Shown here piece after piece: positions 39,005-48,598 of a DNA stretch of 64,000 nt. The stretch lies in assembly GCA_024516155.1 (NCBI GenBank), contig JAJJXM010000068.1:1-64000 (forward strand). Direction: 5' to 3'. Positions within the stretch are counted from its first letter, which is position 1, and each line of letters opens with the position of its first letter. The DNA comes from Pyronema omphalodes (lineage: Eukaryota > Ascomycota > Pezizomycetes > Pezizales > Pyronemataceae). The notes under the pieces are model-generated. The model was not told the DNA's origin, ran no database searches, and worked only from the letters and a program-made list of their open reading frames with translations. Made by a program: the position numbers and the translations under genes.

Positions 39005-39338
39005 CCCCCACCGCCAAATACCCCTCCCGCTCCTGTCACTGCCCACTACATCCCCGACAAACCCCCAAGCACCTAATCCTCTCATGCCCGAACTTTAAAA
39101 CACAGCGGACTGAACTACGCCGTACACTACAAATCCCCCGACAACGCCAACTGACTCTCCCCACGATCTTGTATACGACCGCATGATCTCGCACACCAAG
39201 GTGGCGACTGCCGAATGAATGGGCACACGCGAAGTTGAGTACCCACCCCGCAGAAGAGGACACCCCTCGTACACTGACAACAGGCTGGGGGACGCTGCTG
39301 GACCTAACGGACGAGCACGCGGAAACCCACGATAACTA
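39005..39338 (+). pseudogene. LINE-E ORF2 C-terminal end
   Basis: Encodes HPPTAKYPSRSCHCPLHPRQ, KHLILSCPNF and a C-terminus like LINE-D (TGWGTLLDLTDEHAETHDN) with TAA near 39338. A stop near 39185 and a frameshift near 39215 are present. Confidence 0.78.
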
Positions 39339-39773
39339 ATGAAAAAAAAAAAAAAAAAAATAAAAAAATAATGGGAATGACGACGGGAGGAAGGGCAAGC
39401 GAGAGGGAGGAGGCACAGGGGATGAGGAGCGAGGCAAATGGGGCAGGAGGAGCACCGGGGGGAAGAGGAGGGGTTACTTTTCCTGTTTTCTTTTGTTTCT
39501 TTGAGGGAAGGTCAAGGGGAACGTGAGATGGACGGGGAGGCGAAGATGAAAGGCGCGCGGGAAAGGAGATCGGAGACGGTGACGAGTGAGAGGTGATGAT
39601 GCGCGGAGGTAGAGACAGAGAAGAGACGCGGACGGGAGGGAGCAGCGGAGAGGGAGGAGAGGGGGAGAGCAGAGGAGTTGAGGACGCGAACGGAGAGAGG
39701 GGAGAGAGGGGAGGCGCGGGGGTGGTGGCCCGGAGGAGTTACTTTTTCCTTTTTTTCGTTGTTGTAATAAATA
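39339..39773 (+). other. LINE-E 3' UTR, short form
   Basis: No gene is seen. An A-tract (39341-39360) and a purine-rich block follow the stop. It then ends at GTAATAAATA, the position where the other LINEs have GGAGGAAATAAAGG and continue for 330 bp more. The hairpin and short-repeat tail are absent. Confidence 0.75.
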
Positions 39774-39786
39774 GCAACTCTCGGTT

Positions 39787-39904
39787 TGTGGATGACTGGT
39801 ACTCTGGTCGTTGGTGAGGTGGGTTTGGTGTTCTGGTCGCTTCCCCTTCGCTTTCTCTTGCCAGGAGGGTTGCGAACAGCGTCCAGGACATCCTGGATGT
39901 CATG
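39787..39904 (-). mobile_element. NAE-5, remaining 5' fragment
   Basis: Continues NAE-5 after LINE-E: on the minus strand it reads GHDIQDVLDAVRNPPGKRKRRGSDQNTKPTS split by the usual codons. It starts abruptly at CATGACATCCAG, the same point in the family sequence at which NAE-4 breaks off. The element is 5'-truncated. Confidence 0.78.
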
Positions 39905-40001
39905 ACCTTGCGGTTGGATGCGTGTATGTGTTAATGAATGAAGAAAAAAATAAACCCAAGGTTGGATGCGTGTATGAATAAACAAATAAATAAATAAATA
40001 A
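39905..40001 (+). repeat. Two short LINE/NAE 3' tail pieces
   Basis: Two partial 3' ends in the plus direction: ACCTTGCGGTTGGATGCG with an A-rich tail, then AAGGTTGGATGCGTGTATG with a (TAAA)n tail ending at 40001. They may be the end of NAE-4 plus a very short 5'-truncated insertion. Confidence 0.6.
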
Positions 40002-40360
40002 CATATGGCACGGAGCAACCCTAACCCACACCGGCCTTGGGCGGCACTTCAATGGGATCTAACTCTACTTCTGATGGAAGAGACCGGAACGTTGATGAAG
40101 TTGATGAAAGTAGCGCTGGCCAACCCCTCCAGAGCGTGTTCCTGGCAGGATCACCAGTTCCTTCGGCCTCCACTCACCAGAAACAAGCAACACCTGAACC
40201 AAGCATGTCGAGGAGCTGCAGCCGCGAACTGATTACTCCTATCAAAACGCTGTCGCAGCTCATGACGATGCTCATACCCTGAGGGCCTTATTCAGTAACA
40301 ATTCACGTCTGTTCACTTGAGGCAGCTCCCTGGCAACGCAACAGATTCACAGAGGAACAC
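40002..40360 (+). pseudogene. NAE-9: degraded NAE ORF fragment
   Basis: Translated in places it reads TSDGRDRNVDEVDESSAGQP and FLAGSPVPSASTHQKQAT, as in the N-terminus of the NAE ORF, followed by frameshifts and stops. Both ends are cut by other elements. Confidence 0.7.
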
Positions 40361-40505
40361 TTATTGATTTTTTGATTCACTAAATCACTCCCACATTGAA
40401 CCGTCAGGTTATGGCGGAATCTACAGTACATACAAATCTGAGCAAACCAGATGTTAGGCAAGGCTCTCACTGGGTGTGGCCCAGAGCTTGTTGTTCGGGG
40501 GTGGG
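40361..40505 (-). mobile_element. Tail fragment T: 3' end of another LINE/NAE
   Basis: On the minus strand it has the shared 3' module, a hairpin AACC-TGAC-GGTT (40399-40410) and a poor A-rich tail. NAE-6 is inserted in it at the TSD gttgtgaacccccaa (40506-40520, 53638-53652), and it continues at 53653. Confidence 0.72.
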
Positions 40506-40848
40506 GTTGTGAACCCCCAATTATTTATTTATTTATTTCTTTATTCATACACGCATCCAACCGTAAGGTTATGGCGAAATCTACAAATTAGATACAATGT
40601 TAAGAACCTGGGGGTGATGCCAGGTCCCCACTGGGTAAGCCCCAGAGCTGTCAATGTGGGTGGGAGTGTAGTCTCCCAAGTCTCGCCGTGCAGTTTGTCA
40701 TCTAGGGTCGTCAGATCCAAGGAGCCCTGTGCGCTCGGAGGCCATCTCGCCGGGTCGATCCCCCATTTCCTCCACCCTTCCCCGCCCATTTTTACACATT
40801 TTTCCGCCTTTATTTCCTCCACAAAGCCAAAACAAAACCAAAGCAAAG

Positions 40849-42498
40849 TTAGACAGCCGCCGGGCCACCTGGGCCCCCTCTCTCCTCTTCTCTCTCAACT
40901 CCGCTGCTGGTGTCTCCTGACTCTTTGCCCTTTGAGACACCCGGTCCAGCCCTGCCCCTCTTCTCCTCCCCTCTCTCCCCTTCTCCCTCCTTCTGCCTCA
41001 GCCTTCTCGCTGCCCCGCCTCGCCCCTCTCCCCTTCTTGTCGGTGGTGTTGTAAGTCCAATATTGCCATTCCCAAGCACAATCTGGACATTGATGCCTCC
41101 GCTCCTGACGACTTCTGCCCAAGTCTTCTTTGCGGAGGGGGTTGTCTGTCTGGGTTGGTGGGTATTCTTTCCCCTTCCACCATTCTTCGTTGTAGGGGTC
41201 TGTTTGGGTATCGCTGCCGTAGATGTCATCTCCTTCGCTTTCATCTTCTTCTTCTGTGTGGCCTTTGCCTCCACAGTCTTCCATCCGTCGGTCTCAGCAG
41301 GGGCAGTGCTTGGGGCGTCGGGTAGAGGTGTGTCCTGAGCAGAAGGACTGTCAGGGTGAGGTTCCGGTGTCGCTTCGGTCGAGGTGATTGCGAGGAGAGG
41401 TAGGGGGGACGTAAGCTTGAGAGCATCAAGCTTGTCCTGGGCGGCGGTAGTCGCATGTTTCGAGTGCATCAGGCTTCGCACCGGTGATGCAGCTCTCGGT
41501 TCGTGGTTGACCGGTGCTCTGGTCGTTGGTGAGGTGGGTTCGGTGTTCTGGTCGCTGCCCGTTCGCTTTCTCTTGCCAGGAGGGTTGCGAACCGCGTCCA
41601 GGAAATCCTGGATGTCATGGTGGACGACGGACAGTTCCATAGTCATCTCTTCCATCGCTGAGGAAGAGGCCGCGAGGTTCGGTGAGGGGGGCGCCGAAAT
41701 GACTTGTTGCTGTTCGTCGATTTTCTGCCTCAGGGCGTCCACAGCAGCCTTGAGAGCTGCTGTTTCTGCCTGTGTAGAGTCGTATGCTTTGCGCAGCGTC
41801 GCATTTTCGAAGAGCAGATCGTTGAATTTGGTCATCATGACGTCGAATCTGCAGCGTATCGCATTGCTGTTGTTGCGTATGAATTCATCGAGGGTATTGA
41901 AGCGTCGCTGTGTGTCCCGTTGGATGTGTTGTATCCCTAGCAAGCTGGCTCTAGTGAGTTCGGCTTGGTTGTCGTGAAACAGTTGATCTAGGGTGGCATA
42001 GTTATCGTCAACTGCGATTGCCTTATTAATTGCAGATACACACAAGCGGCGGTAGTCGCTGAACCGGCTTTGTTCAGCTGTCGCCTGTTGCTGCGGTGTA
42101 GAAGCCGAAGGGGCTGGTGATCCTGCTGGGACCACGTTCTGGGAGGCCTTCCCAGTGAAGTTTCCATCAACTCCATCGGCTTTTCCATCGCTTCCATCGG
42201 AGGTAGGTTTAGGACCCTTACGATACTGGTCCATCCGGGCTGTGTAGGCTCTGTACATCTCTACCAACTCTTTTGTCGTCGGTGGCTGCTGTGTTGCAGC
42301 CGAAGGAACTGGTGATTCTGCCAAGACCACGCTCTCGAAGGGCTTTCCAGCGAAGTTTCCATCAACTTCTTCAACTTTTGCATCTCTTCCATCAAAAGTA
42401 GGAGTAGATCCATCATGAGGAAGGTCGGCTAGAACATTGTACGCGTTTCTGGACCGTTTCGAACGTTGGGCGTTGTTCTGTCGTTGTTTTGGCGACAT
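40849..42498 (-). CDS. NAE-6 coiled-coil ORF with internal duplication
   Basis: Intact 549-codon ORF from ATG 42498 (MSPKQRQNNAQRSKRSRN). It is about 65 codons longer than NAE-3 because the N-terminal acidic segment occurs twice: TFDGRDAKVEEVDGNFAGKP...SPVPSAATQQ and again TSDGSDGKADGVDGNFTGKA...SPAPSASTPQQQ, separated by a short linker with KELVEMYRAYTARMDQYRKG. The rest follows NAE-3: heptad-rich helix, GKRKRTGSDQ, TWAEVVRSGGINV and the Arg/Gly/Glu-rich tail. Same unknown ORF1-like role. Confidence 0.78.
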   Translation of the reverse strand: MSPKQRQNNAQRSKRSRNAYNVLADLPHDGSTPTFDGRDAKVEEVDGNFAGKPFESVVLAESPVPSAATQQPPTTKELVEMYRAYTARMDQYRKGPKPTSDGSDGKADGVDGNFTGKASQNVVPAGSPAPSASTPQQQATAEQSRFSDYRRLCVSAINKAIAVDDNYATLDQLFHDNQAELTRASLLGIQHIQRDTQRRFNTLDEFIRNNSNAIRCRFDVMMTKFNDLLFENATLRKAYDSTQAETAALKAAVDALRQKIDEQQQVISAPPSPNLAASSSAMEEMTMELSVVHHDIQDFLDAVRNPPGKRKRTGSDQNTEPTSPTTRAPVNHEPRAASPVRSLMHSKHATTAAQDKLDALKLTSPLPLLAITSTEATPEPHPDSPSAQDTPLPDAPSTAPAETDGWKTVEAKATQKKKMKAKEMTSTAAIPKQTPTTKNGGRGKNTHQPRQTTPSAKKTWAEVVRSGGINVQIVLGNGNIGLTTPPTRRGEGRGGAARRLRQKEGEGERGEEKRGRAGPGVSKGKESGDTSSGVEREEERGGPGGPAAV

Positions 42499-42693
42499 TT
42501 CGTGAGGTGGGGTAAGCCAAAACACGTGAAAACTCTGATTTTGCGACGAAAGTCAACAAAAACAACGTAGAATTCCCTGAAAATTCAGAGAATAACGTAA
42601 CAGAGTGCTGCGAGTCCGAATCCGATGAGAAAACCGGGGGTTTCGGTGCTCGCTGTTGAGAATGCAGGGGGGGTCGCCGTTACCGTGTGGTTT

Positions 42694-43244
42694 GTTTGTT
42701 TGTTTGTTTGTTTGTTTATTCATTACTCGTATGCAACCTTATTGGTTATGACGAGGGTACAGGTTTCTAGTACATGGAAAGTCAAAAGCAAAAACAAAAC
42801 AAAGTCCCGTCTCTACCTCCGCTGATCCTCCCTTAGGCTGTGATTTTGTGGTCCTGTCCTCACTATTACTTCGTTGGTCCTGTTGTCCAACCGCATCTGC
42901 TGTTCCAGTGCCCTGTTCTCACAGAGGCCACCGCGCCGGGTGTCCTCGCTTTCCTCCTGCCTTCCCCTCCCATTTTTAACCATTTGTCCTCCTTTATTTC
43001 CTCCACAAAGCAAAAAAAAAAAAAACAAAACCAAAGCAAAGTTAAACAGCCGCCGGGCCACCCGTGCCCCCACTCTCCTCTCCTCTCTCCCCTCCTCCGC
43101 CGGTGTCTCCTGACTCTTTGCCCTTTGAGACACCCGGGCCCGCCCTGCCCCTCTTCTCCTCCCCTCTCTCCCCTTCTCCTTCCTTCTTCCTCAGCCTTCT
43201 CACTGCTCCCCCTCGCCTCTCTCCCCTTCTTGTCGGTGGTGTTG
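42694..43244 (-). other. NAE-7 3' part
   Basis: No separate gene is seen. It holds the Arg/Gly/Glu-rich end of the NAE ORF (LTTPPTRRGERRGGAV... to GGPAAV at about 43042), the shared 3' module and the (AAAC)n tail complement at 42694. Confidence 0.8.
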
Positions 43245-44653
43245 TGTGAACCTGGGCACAGCTTCGACTATGCAGAGGCTTATCCGATTGTATCTCTAGT
43301 GCTTCGTTCTCAGTGTTGACAGACACTTCGTTCCCAAGAACCGACAGACACTTCGTTCCCAAGAACTAGTAGAGCTTATCCAAAGATAAAGCTAGGAAGA
43401 GAATTAATCGATCACAGGCGGAATAAACTTAAGGGTTGTCTTCGGAGGTATTCGTTGGTGTAAATAGGTATCGTTGCGTAGAGGATCAAATGGTTGATGA
43501 TGGAGGAGAGAGAGGGAAGACAAAGGCTCTTTTATACACTTTCGTCTACAAGTTCGCCCAGACTTCCTAGGGAACCAATTTCCAAACTGAGCCTAGGAGA
43601 TAAGACAAGAGTCATTTCTGAGACGCATCTGCTGATAGATTGCATCATACGAAGTGCGTAATCATATTGATTACTTGCTTGCCTGATGCTTGCTATCGTC
43701 AGACTAATCCTTGACATTCCTCTCTGTACTACCACAGCTTCCAATCAGGTGTCAGGGTTATGAGTCATATGGGAGGGCAACTCCGCTTGACTGCATAATG
43801 CATGAACTCCTCTGACAAATAACATGTGAGTCATTTATCTTGTGAGTTGTGCTATCATAGATCTCCCTAGAGAATCTCGATTGCGAATGGAGGAATCTGA
43901 TATCATAAGGCATCCATGCCCTACCGGAGTGGATCACTCCGACACATTCCTGTGTGACGTCATTATGGCTCCACCTGCGCGCACTTGCGCGCAGCCACAC
44001 CCTGGTGTGGATGCAAACGCCGAGCTGTTCCTTGGTTGGTAGTCAATAGCCTAAGGGCGCGTCATATCGGTTCCACCAAACAGTTTCCTTGAGAGGGTTG
44101 GATGCTTATGGACGTCGTCTCATGCCTTAGCAATCTTGACCCTTGTCCATAGCCCCACTCCTGTTTGCCGACTAGACTCTGCATTGTCTTCCTGGCTGAC
44201 CATTCACCCAACTAAGTAACACCGGATGATTTCGTCGCACCGCTCTGCACATCCTTGGAACTCTCTTCCGATGCAGACCCCTTTGTAGCCGTGAACTTCC
44301 GAACAATCCTCAAGTATAAGGAGGTGTCCTTTCGTCTTCGTCTTCGTTCTCCATCAGTGTCGTTCGTAGTTGCTCAAGGGTAAGTCGACACCCATGAGGT
44401 AAGTGTTCCCCAATCTCTTCTCTTCTGAATCCTCCCAAACTGACATTGAATAATAGTTGCGACGCCTCGGGCCGGGATCCTCGTGAGGTCCTATCGGAAA
44501 GTCACGAATCACGTGACGTGGCTTGTCGGAGCTCCTCTGGGGGTTCCGGCCCGGGATACTAATCTGACTATTCATTCTCTGTCGAGTTTGCCATATTCTC
44601 CATTGCGTTATATATGATACCAATTCTATCCTCACACATTTTAGGGTGTGACA
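43245..44653 (-). repeat. GyB-1 3' LTR
   Basis: 1409 bp, ending TGTCACACCC...TTCACA on the minus strand. It contains a 25 bp tandem duplication (43318-43366), the palindrome CTGCGCGCA-CT-TGCGCGCAG (43975-43994) and a CRE-like TGACGTCA (43955-43962). The TATA region reads tatacac here, against tatagac in the 5' LTR on the plus strand. Confidence 0.95.
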
Positions 44654-44824
44654 CCACCTCTCCCCTGTTCAAGCTTCGTCCCGAAGCTCGTAGTTCATCT
44701 TTCTGTGATCGCACCACGCCGTAGCCTAGTGACTTAAGTGATCAATTTTGGATGTAGTCCTCCAGCCCCTACATCCTACTACCAACTCTACCTGATGAAA
44801 ACCACATGGGAAAAACATCAAGCA
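44654..44824 (-). promoter_or_regulatory. GyB-1 polypurine tract and 3' spacer
   Basis: On the minus strand, aggggagaggtgg (44654-44666) directly precedes the 3' LTR and is the expected polypurine tract; GyB-2 has aggggggaggtgg at the same place. The rest, up to the pol stop, shows only a small inverted repeat (GCTTCGTCCCGAAGC). Confidence 0.75.
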
Positions 44825-47800
44825 TTAGTCTTTGAGTCGGTAGTCCCTCGGAGAATCAGGATACTTGAGATGGAAATCTCTTAGCTTCTCCTGACCTCCT
44901 ACTGAAAAGTTGTCGAAGGGTTCTGCCGTCCAGTCTTTCTTGTTGGGCCACCCTAGCCATTTGACGAGGTAAAGTACTCTGCTGCCTGATTTGTAGCTGC
45001 TCATAATTTCGTCTATGTCGTACTCCTCGCTTCCCTCAACATTGTCTGCTTCCCGAAGAATTTTGTTTGGGTCTGGTGGAGCTCTGGTTCCAGTGTGGAA
45101 GGGCTCCAGTAGGGAAGTGTGGAAGACATTGTGAATCTTCCATCTTCTTGGTAGTGTGAGACGTATTGCTGTTGGGGATATGACCTTTTCGATTTGGAAT
45201 GGACCATGTAATTTGTGATCCAATTTGTGTGATGGGCGTCTTGTTTTTATGTGTCGTCCATCGAGCATAACCAAGTCTCCAACTTGGTAAGTAGGGGCCT
45301 CCTTTCGCTGAAGGTCTGCATACTTCTTCATTCTTTCTTGTGCCTTCTGTAATGCTGACCTAGCACCTTCATGCACTGTATGCATCCAATGAGCGTATGC
45401 TTTGCTGGCCGGGTTTTGCACAGCTGTTGGAATGGGATTGCTGGCAATGGGGTTGTAACCGTAATTCGCATAAAAAGGTGATAGTCCTGTAGCGCTGGTT
45501 ACTGAGTTGTTGTAAGCGAACTCAGCCATTGGCAATAGATCAACCCAATCATTCATCTCATGATTGACAAAGGAGCGGAGGTATGCTTCAATTGTCTGGT
45601 TAAGTCGTTCCGTCTGTCCATCTGTTTGAGGGTGGAACGCTGTGGACATTCTAGGTTTGATTGCTAGTGTCCCAAGAAATGCTTTCCAGGTGGTGCTTGT
45701 AAACCTGGAGTCTCTGTCCGACACAATATCCATGGGTAGCCCATGTAACTTCCAAATTTCCTTCGCAAAGATTCTAACAAGGTCTGCAGTTGTCTTGCCG
45801 TCTTTTTGCAGTGGTATGAAGTGGGCCATCTTAGAGAATCTGTCAACTATTACCCATAGTTGATCGCATCCATTGGATTCTGGTAGGTCGGTGATAAAGT
45901 CCATGGCGATTGATTGCCAGGGGGCATAGGGTAGTTCCAAAGGTTGAAGTAATCCGTACTTGAGGTGCCGTGCTTTTTTGTCTTTTTGACATTCCATACA
46001 ACTCTTTACATAAGTTATTATTTGTTCTTCGATTCTTGGCCACCAGAAGTTCCTTCGTATTAATTCAATTGTTTTGTCCTGTCCGAAGTGACCTGCAATT
46101 TTCGAGTCATGTTCAGATTCCAGAACTGTCTTTACCAAATCCTTTGGTACCCATAGTTTTTCCTTTCGATAGACTATGCCATTATCTATCGTCAATGGTT
46201 CCTTAATTTTCTTTGTTGCCTCCACGTAAATCTCATCCAGCTTACCAGCTTCCTTTACCATCTTCAAGAATTCTTCTGACCATTTAATAAAAGGAATAGA
46301 GGAAAGACGTGCTGAAGAAATAATAAATGATGTTCCTTCTCCAGCACTGCTGATTGACGAAATAGATGCAAAATGACTCTTATGCAGGATCGTCGTAATC
46401 GGCTGATCTTCACCTCCCCCCTTTTCAGGTCGGAACTCCGGACGCCTAGATAGAGCATCAGGTTTCCCATTTTTAACCCCAGGTCTATAAAAAATCTTAA
46501 AGTCAACGCCAGCAAGCTCTTGAGCCCATCTAGCTTGACGTCGATTGAGTACTTTTGTTGTTGTAAAATACTCAAGGTTTTGGTGGTCGCTGTAGACTTG
46601 GACAGTGTGCATTGCTCCCTCAAGATATCGCCTCCATACTTTGAATGAGTCCACAATAGCTAACAGCTCCTTGTCATGGATCTCATAGTTTATCTCAGCA
46701 GGAGTGAATTTTCTTGAGTGGAAAGCAATTGGGTGCAACTTTCCATCTTCCCCCTTCTGGGATAGAACTGCGCCTAAAGCAAAATCTGAAGCATCTGTTT
46801 CAACAATGCAAACCTGTCTTGGGTCAAAATGACTTAAGATTGGTGCAGTAGTGAAACGACTTTTGAGCTCATCAAATGCTAGTTCCATAGCAACCGTCCA
46901 TTCCCATTTCTTCGCATCGCCCTTTGTTGATTCTGTGAGGGGACGACATATCTTGGAGAAGTCCTTGATGAATCTGCGATAGAAGTTTGCGAATCCAAGA
47001 AAGCCCTGTGTTTCTTTCAAGGATTTTGGGGGTTCCCATACCAGGACTGTTTGTACCTTGTCCTTTGCCATTTCAATGCCATTTTCGCTGATAATATAAC
47101 CCAGAAATTCCACTCTGTTTTGTCCCCAAACACATTTTTCCGGAGAGATAACCAGCCCATTTTCTTCCAATCTTTTTAACACTTCCTTAACCAATTTGTC
47201 GTGTTCTTCCTCTGTCTCAGCATATATGAGAACATCATCAATATACGCAATTACTCCCTGATCCAACATGTCTCTAAAGATATGATTCATCATATCCTGG
47301 AATGTGGCTGGGGCATTGCTCAAGCCAAAAGGCATAACCGAAAATTCATATAATCCATATCGGCATCGAAAGGCCGTTTTCCATTCATCTCCTTCTTTTA
47401 TTCTGATGAGATGATATCCATTCTTGAGGTCCATTTTCGTAAATATTTTTGCTCCTCTAACTCTGTCTTGTAATTCTGACATGAGTGGGAGTGGGTACCG
47501 GTTGGCAATTGTAATTTTGTTGATGCCCCGGTAATCAACACATAACCGTAGACCTCTGCCATGAGGCTTTGGGACAAAGAGAATAGGAGCTGCTGCTGGT
47601 GACTTGGAAGGTCTGATTTTACCAGTGCGCAGCATATCCTTCAACCATTCTCTTACTGTCTCTAGCTCAACTTCGTTGAGAGCATAGACAGGTCCCCAAG
47701 GAGGCTTTTCGCCTTCAACTAGGTCAATCGCATGGTCGTAGGGTTTGTGATCAGGAAGCCTATCTGCAGCTTCCTTTGTCATAATGTTGATCCAGCCGCG

Positions 47801-48598
47801 GAATTTCTCTGGGACTTGCTGAAGGGCCTCAGATAATTCCTCCTGGGTGGATACAGATGAGATGTGGCCTAAGACTAAGGCTTCTGGATGGTCGAGGACA
47901 TGTTTATCGACCTTGAGTGAGAAGGCACTGGCTTGTGCCTTTGTACATTTTTCTTTGCAACGTGAGGATGTAAAGGAGATTTTGTCTTGATCTCCCCAGA
48001 GGTTGCAGGGCTGATGTAGTGCCATCCACCAATAAGGCAGGATAGCATCGCAGTCACTATCGAGTGGAGCGACTTCAAAAGATTCTGCAGCAAAATGTTT
48101 CTTATGCTGCAATATGAAGGGAACCGTGAAGACTTCACCTGCTCCAGCAACTATTTCATTGTTAAAGTTGCGGATTTGTAAAGGGGTGTCTCTCTTAACG
48201 GTTGGGATTTTGTATTTGTGGACAAAGGCTTTGTCCAGGAGGGCAGCAGTAGATCCTGTATCAAGAAGGACTCTAACTGTGCGTTGTTGATTCTTGGACC
48301 AGTTGAGAACCATGTTGATAATTGGTCTCGGTCCATGGTGAGGAGGAGTGGGAGCTGATTCCTGGGTAACTGGAATAGCTGCTCCATTGTCTTTTCGTCG
48401 ACTCTTAGTCCTGGTCGACAGAAGGCTGTCCATTGATTTCCTTTTTATTCCTGCGCATTTCCCTATTACTGCGTCTTCATATCCATCCTCCTCGGGTGAC
48501 GCTTCCCTAGAGGACTCTAAAAATCCAATCAATGACTTCCTCATCCTCCATTTCCCAAATCCTTGGTTGCGCGTCAGACATATGAGTGTCTTCCTCAT
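44825..48598 (-). CDS. pol: GyB-1 pol polyprotein: protease, RT, RNase H, integrase, chromodomain
   Basis: 1257 codons from the first ATG (48598); the frame opens after TAA at about 48607, so gag overlaps it by 92-100 nt. Protease VLLDTGSTAALL near 112. Reverse transcriptase [35 protein letters not shown] and [11 protein letters not shown] near 449. RNase H VETDASDFALGAVL, HDKELLAIVDSFKVW, SDHQNLEYF. Integrase H...H and SCMEC, then MDFITDLP, SDRDSRF, TDGQTERLN (D,D-E). Chromodomain EYDIDEIMSSYK...YLVKWLGWPNKKDWTAEPFDN near 1190-1245. Pol lies in the +1 frame relative to gag. Complete length for a chromovirus and no lesion. Confidence 0.96.
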   Translation of the reverse strand: MRKTLICLTRNQGFGKWRMRKSLIGFLESSREASPEEDGYEDAVIGKCAGIKRKSMDSLLSTRTKSRRKDNGAAIPVTQESAPTPPHHGPRPIINMVLNWSKNQQRTVRVLLDTGSTAALLDKAFVHKYKIPTVKRDTPLQIRNFNNEIVAGAGEVFTVPFILQHKKHFAAESFEVAPLDSDCDAILPYWWMALHQPCNLWGDQDKISFTSSRCKEKCTKAQASAFSLKVDKHVLDHPEALVLGHISSVSTQEELSEALQQVPEKFRGWINIMTKEAADRLPDHKPYDHAIDLVEGEKPPWGPVYALNEVELETVREWLKDMLRTGKIRPSKSPAAAPILFVPKPHGRGLRLCVDYRGINKITIANRYPLPLMSELQDRVRGAKIFTKMDLKNGYHLIRIKEGDEWKTAFRCRYGLYEFSVMPFGLSNAPATFQDMMNHIFRDMLDQGVIAYIDDVLIYAETEEEHDKLVKEVLKRLEENGLVISPEKCVWGQNRVEFLGYIISENGIEMAKDKVQTVLVWEPPKSLKETQGFLGFANFYRRFIKDFSKICRPLTESTKGDAKKWEWTVAMELAFDELKSRFTTAPILSHFDPRQVCIVETDASDFALGAVLSQKGEDGKLHPIAFHSRKFTPAEINYEIHDKELLAIVDSFKVWRRYLEGAMHTVQVYSDHQNLEYFTTTKVLNRRQARWAQELAGVDFKIFYRPGVKNGKPDALSRRPEFRPEKGGGEDQPITTILHKSHFASISSISSAGEGTSFIISSARLSSIPFIKWSEEFLKMVKEAGKLDEIYVEATKKIKEPLTIDNGIVYRKEKLWVPKDLVKTVLESEHDSKIAGHFGQDKTIELIRRNFWWPRIEEQIITYVKSCMECQKDKKARHLKYGLLQPLELPYAPWQSIAMDFITDLPESNGCDQLWVIVDRFSKMAHFIPLQKDGKTTADLVRIFAKEIWKLHGLPMDIVSDRDSRFTSTTWKAFLGTLAIKPRMSTAFHPQTDGQTERLNQTIEAYLRSFVNHEMNDWVDLLPMAEFAYNNSVTSATGLSPFYANYGYNPIASNPIPTAVQNPASKAYAHWMHTVHEGARSALQKAQERMKKYADLQRKEAPTYQVGDLVMLDGRHIKTRRPSHKLDHKLHGPFQIEKVISPTAIRLTLPRRWKIHNVFHTSLLEPFHTGTRAPPDPNKILREADNVEGSEEYDIDEIMSSYKSGSRVLYLVKWLGWPNKKDWTAEPFDNFSVGGQEKLRDFHLKYPDSPRDYRLKD

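Larger units (their letters stand above)
26529..39773 (+). mobile_element. LINE-E: Tad-like LINE, split by GyA-2 and a GyA solo LTR
   Basis: Related to LINE-D but diverged. It is delimited by the 13 bp TSD gcaactctcggtt. Without the two Gypsy insertions it is about 6.3 kb. Order: shared 5' motif, ORF1 (26825-28745), ORF2 (28738 onward), A-tract and a short 3' UTR ending at TAATAAATA (39773). Unlike the other LINEs it lacks the last 330 bp including the hairpin. Both ORFs are heavily damaged. Confidence 0.88.

Noticed and set aside
24668..39904. NAE-4/NAE-5 as a twin-priming inversion of one element
   Set aside because: In twin priming the inverted 5' part lies upstream of the 3' part; here the tail abuts the other half's break, so the order does not fit.
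40521..42693. NAE-6 as inserted next to NAE-7 by chance
   Set aside because: The TSD of NAE-6 lies beyond NAE-7, and NAE-7 has its own TSD inside the NAE-6 5' end, so NAE-7 is nested in NAE-6.
43841..44042. 66-codon plus-strand frame repeated in both GyB LTRs as a conserved gene
   Set aside because: It is repeated only because the LTR is; it is antisense to the element and not kept in GyB-2.
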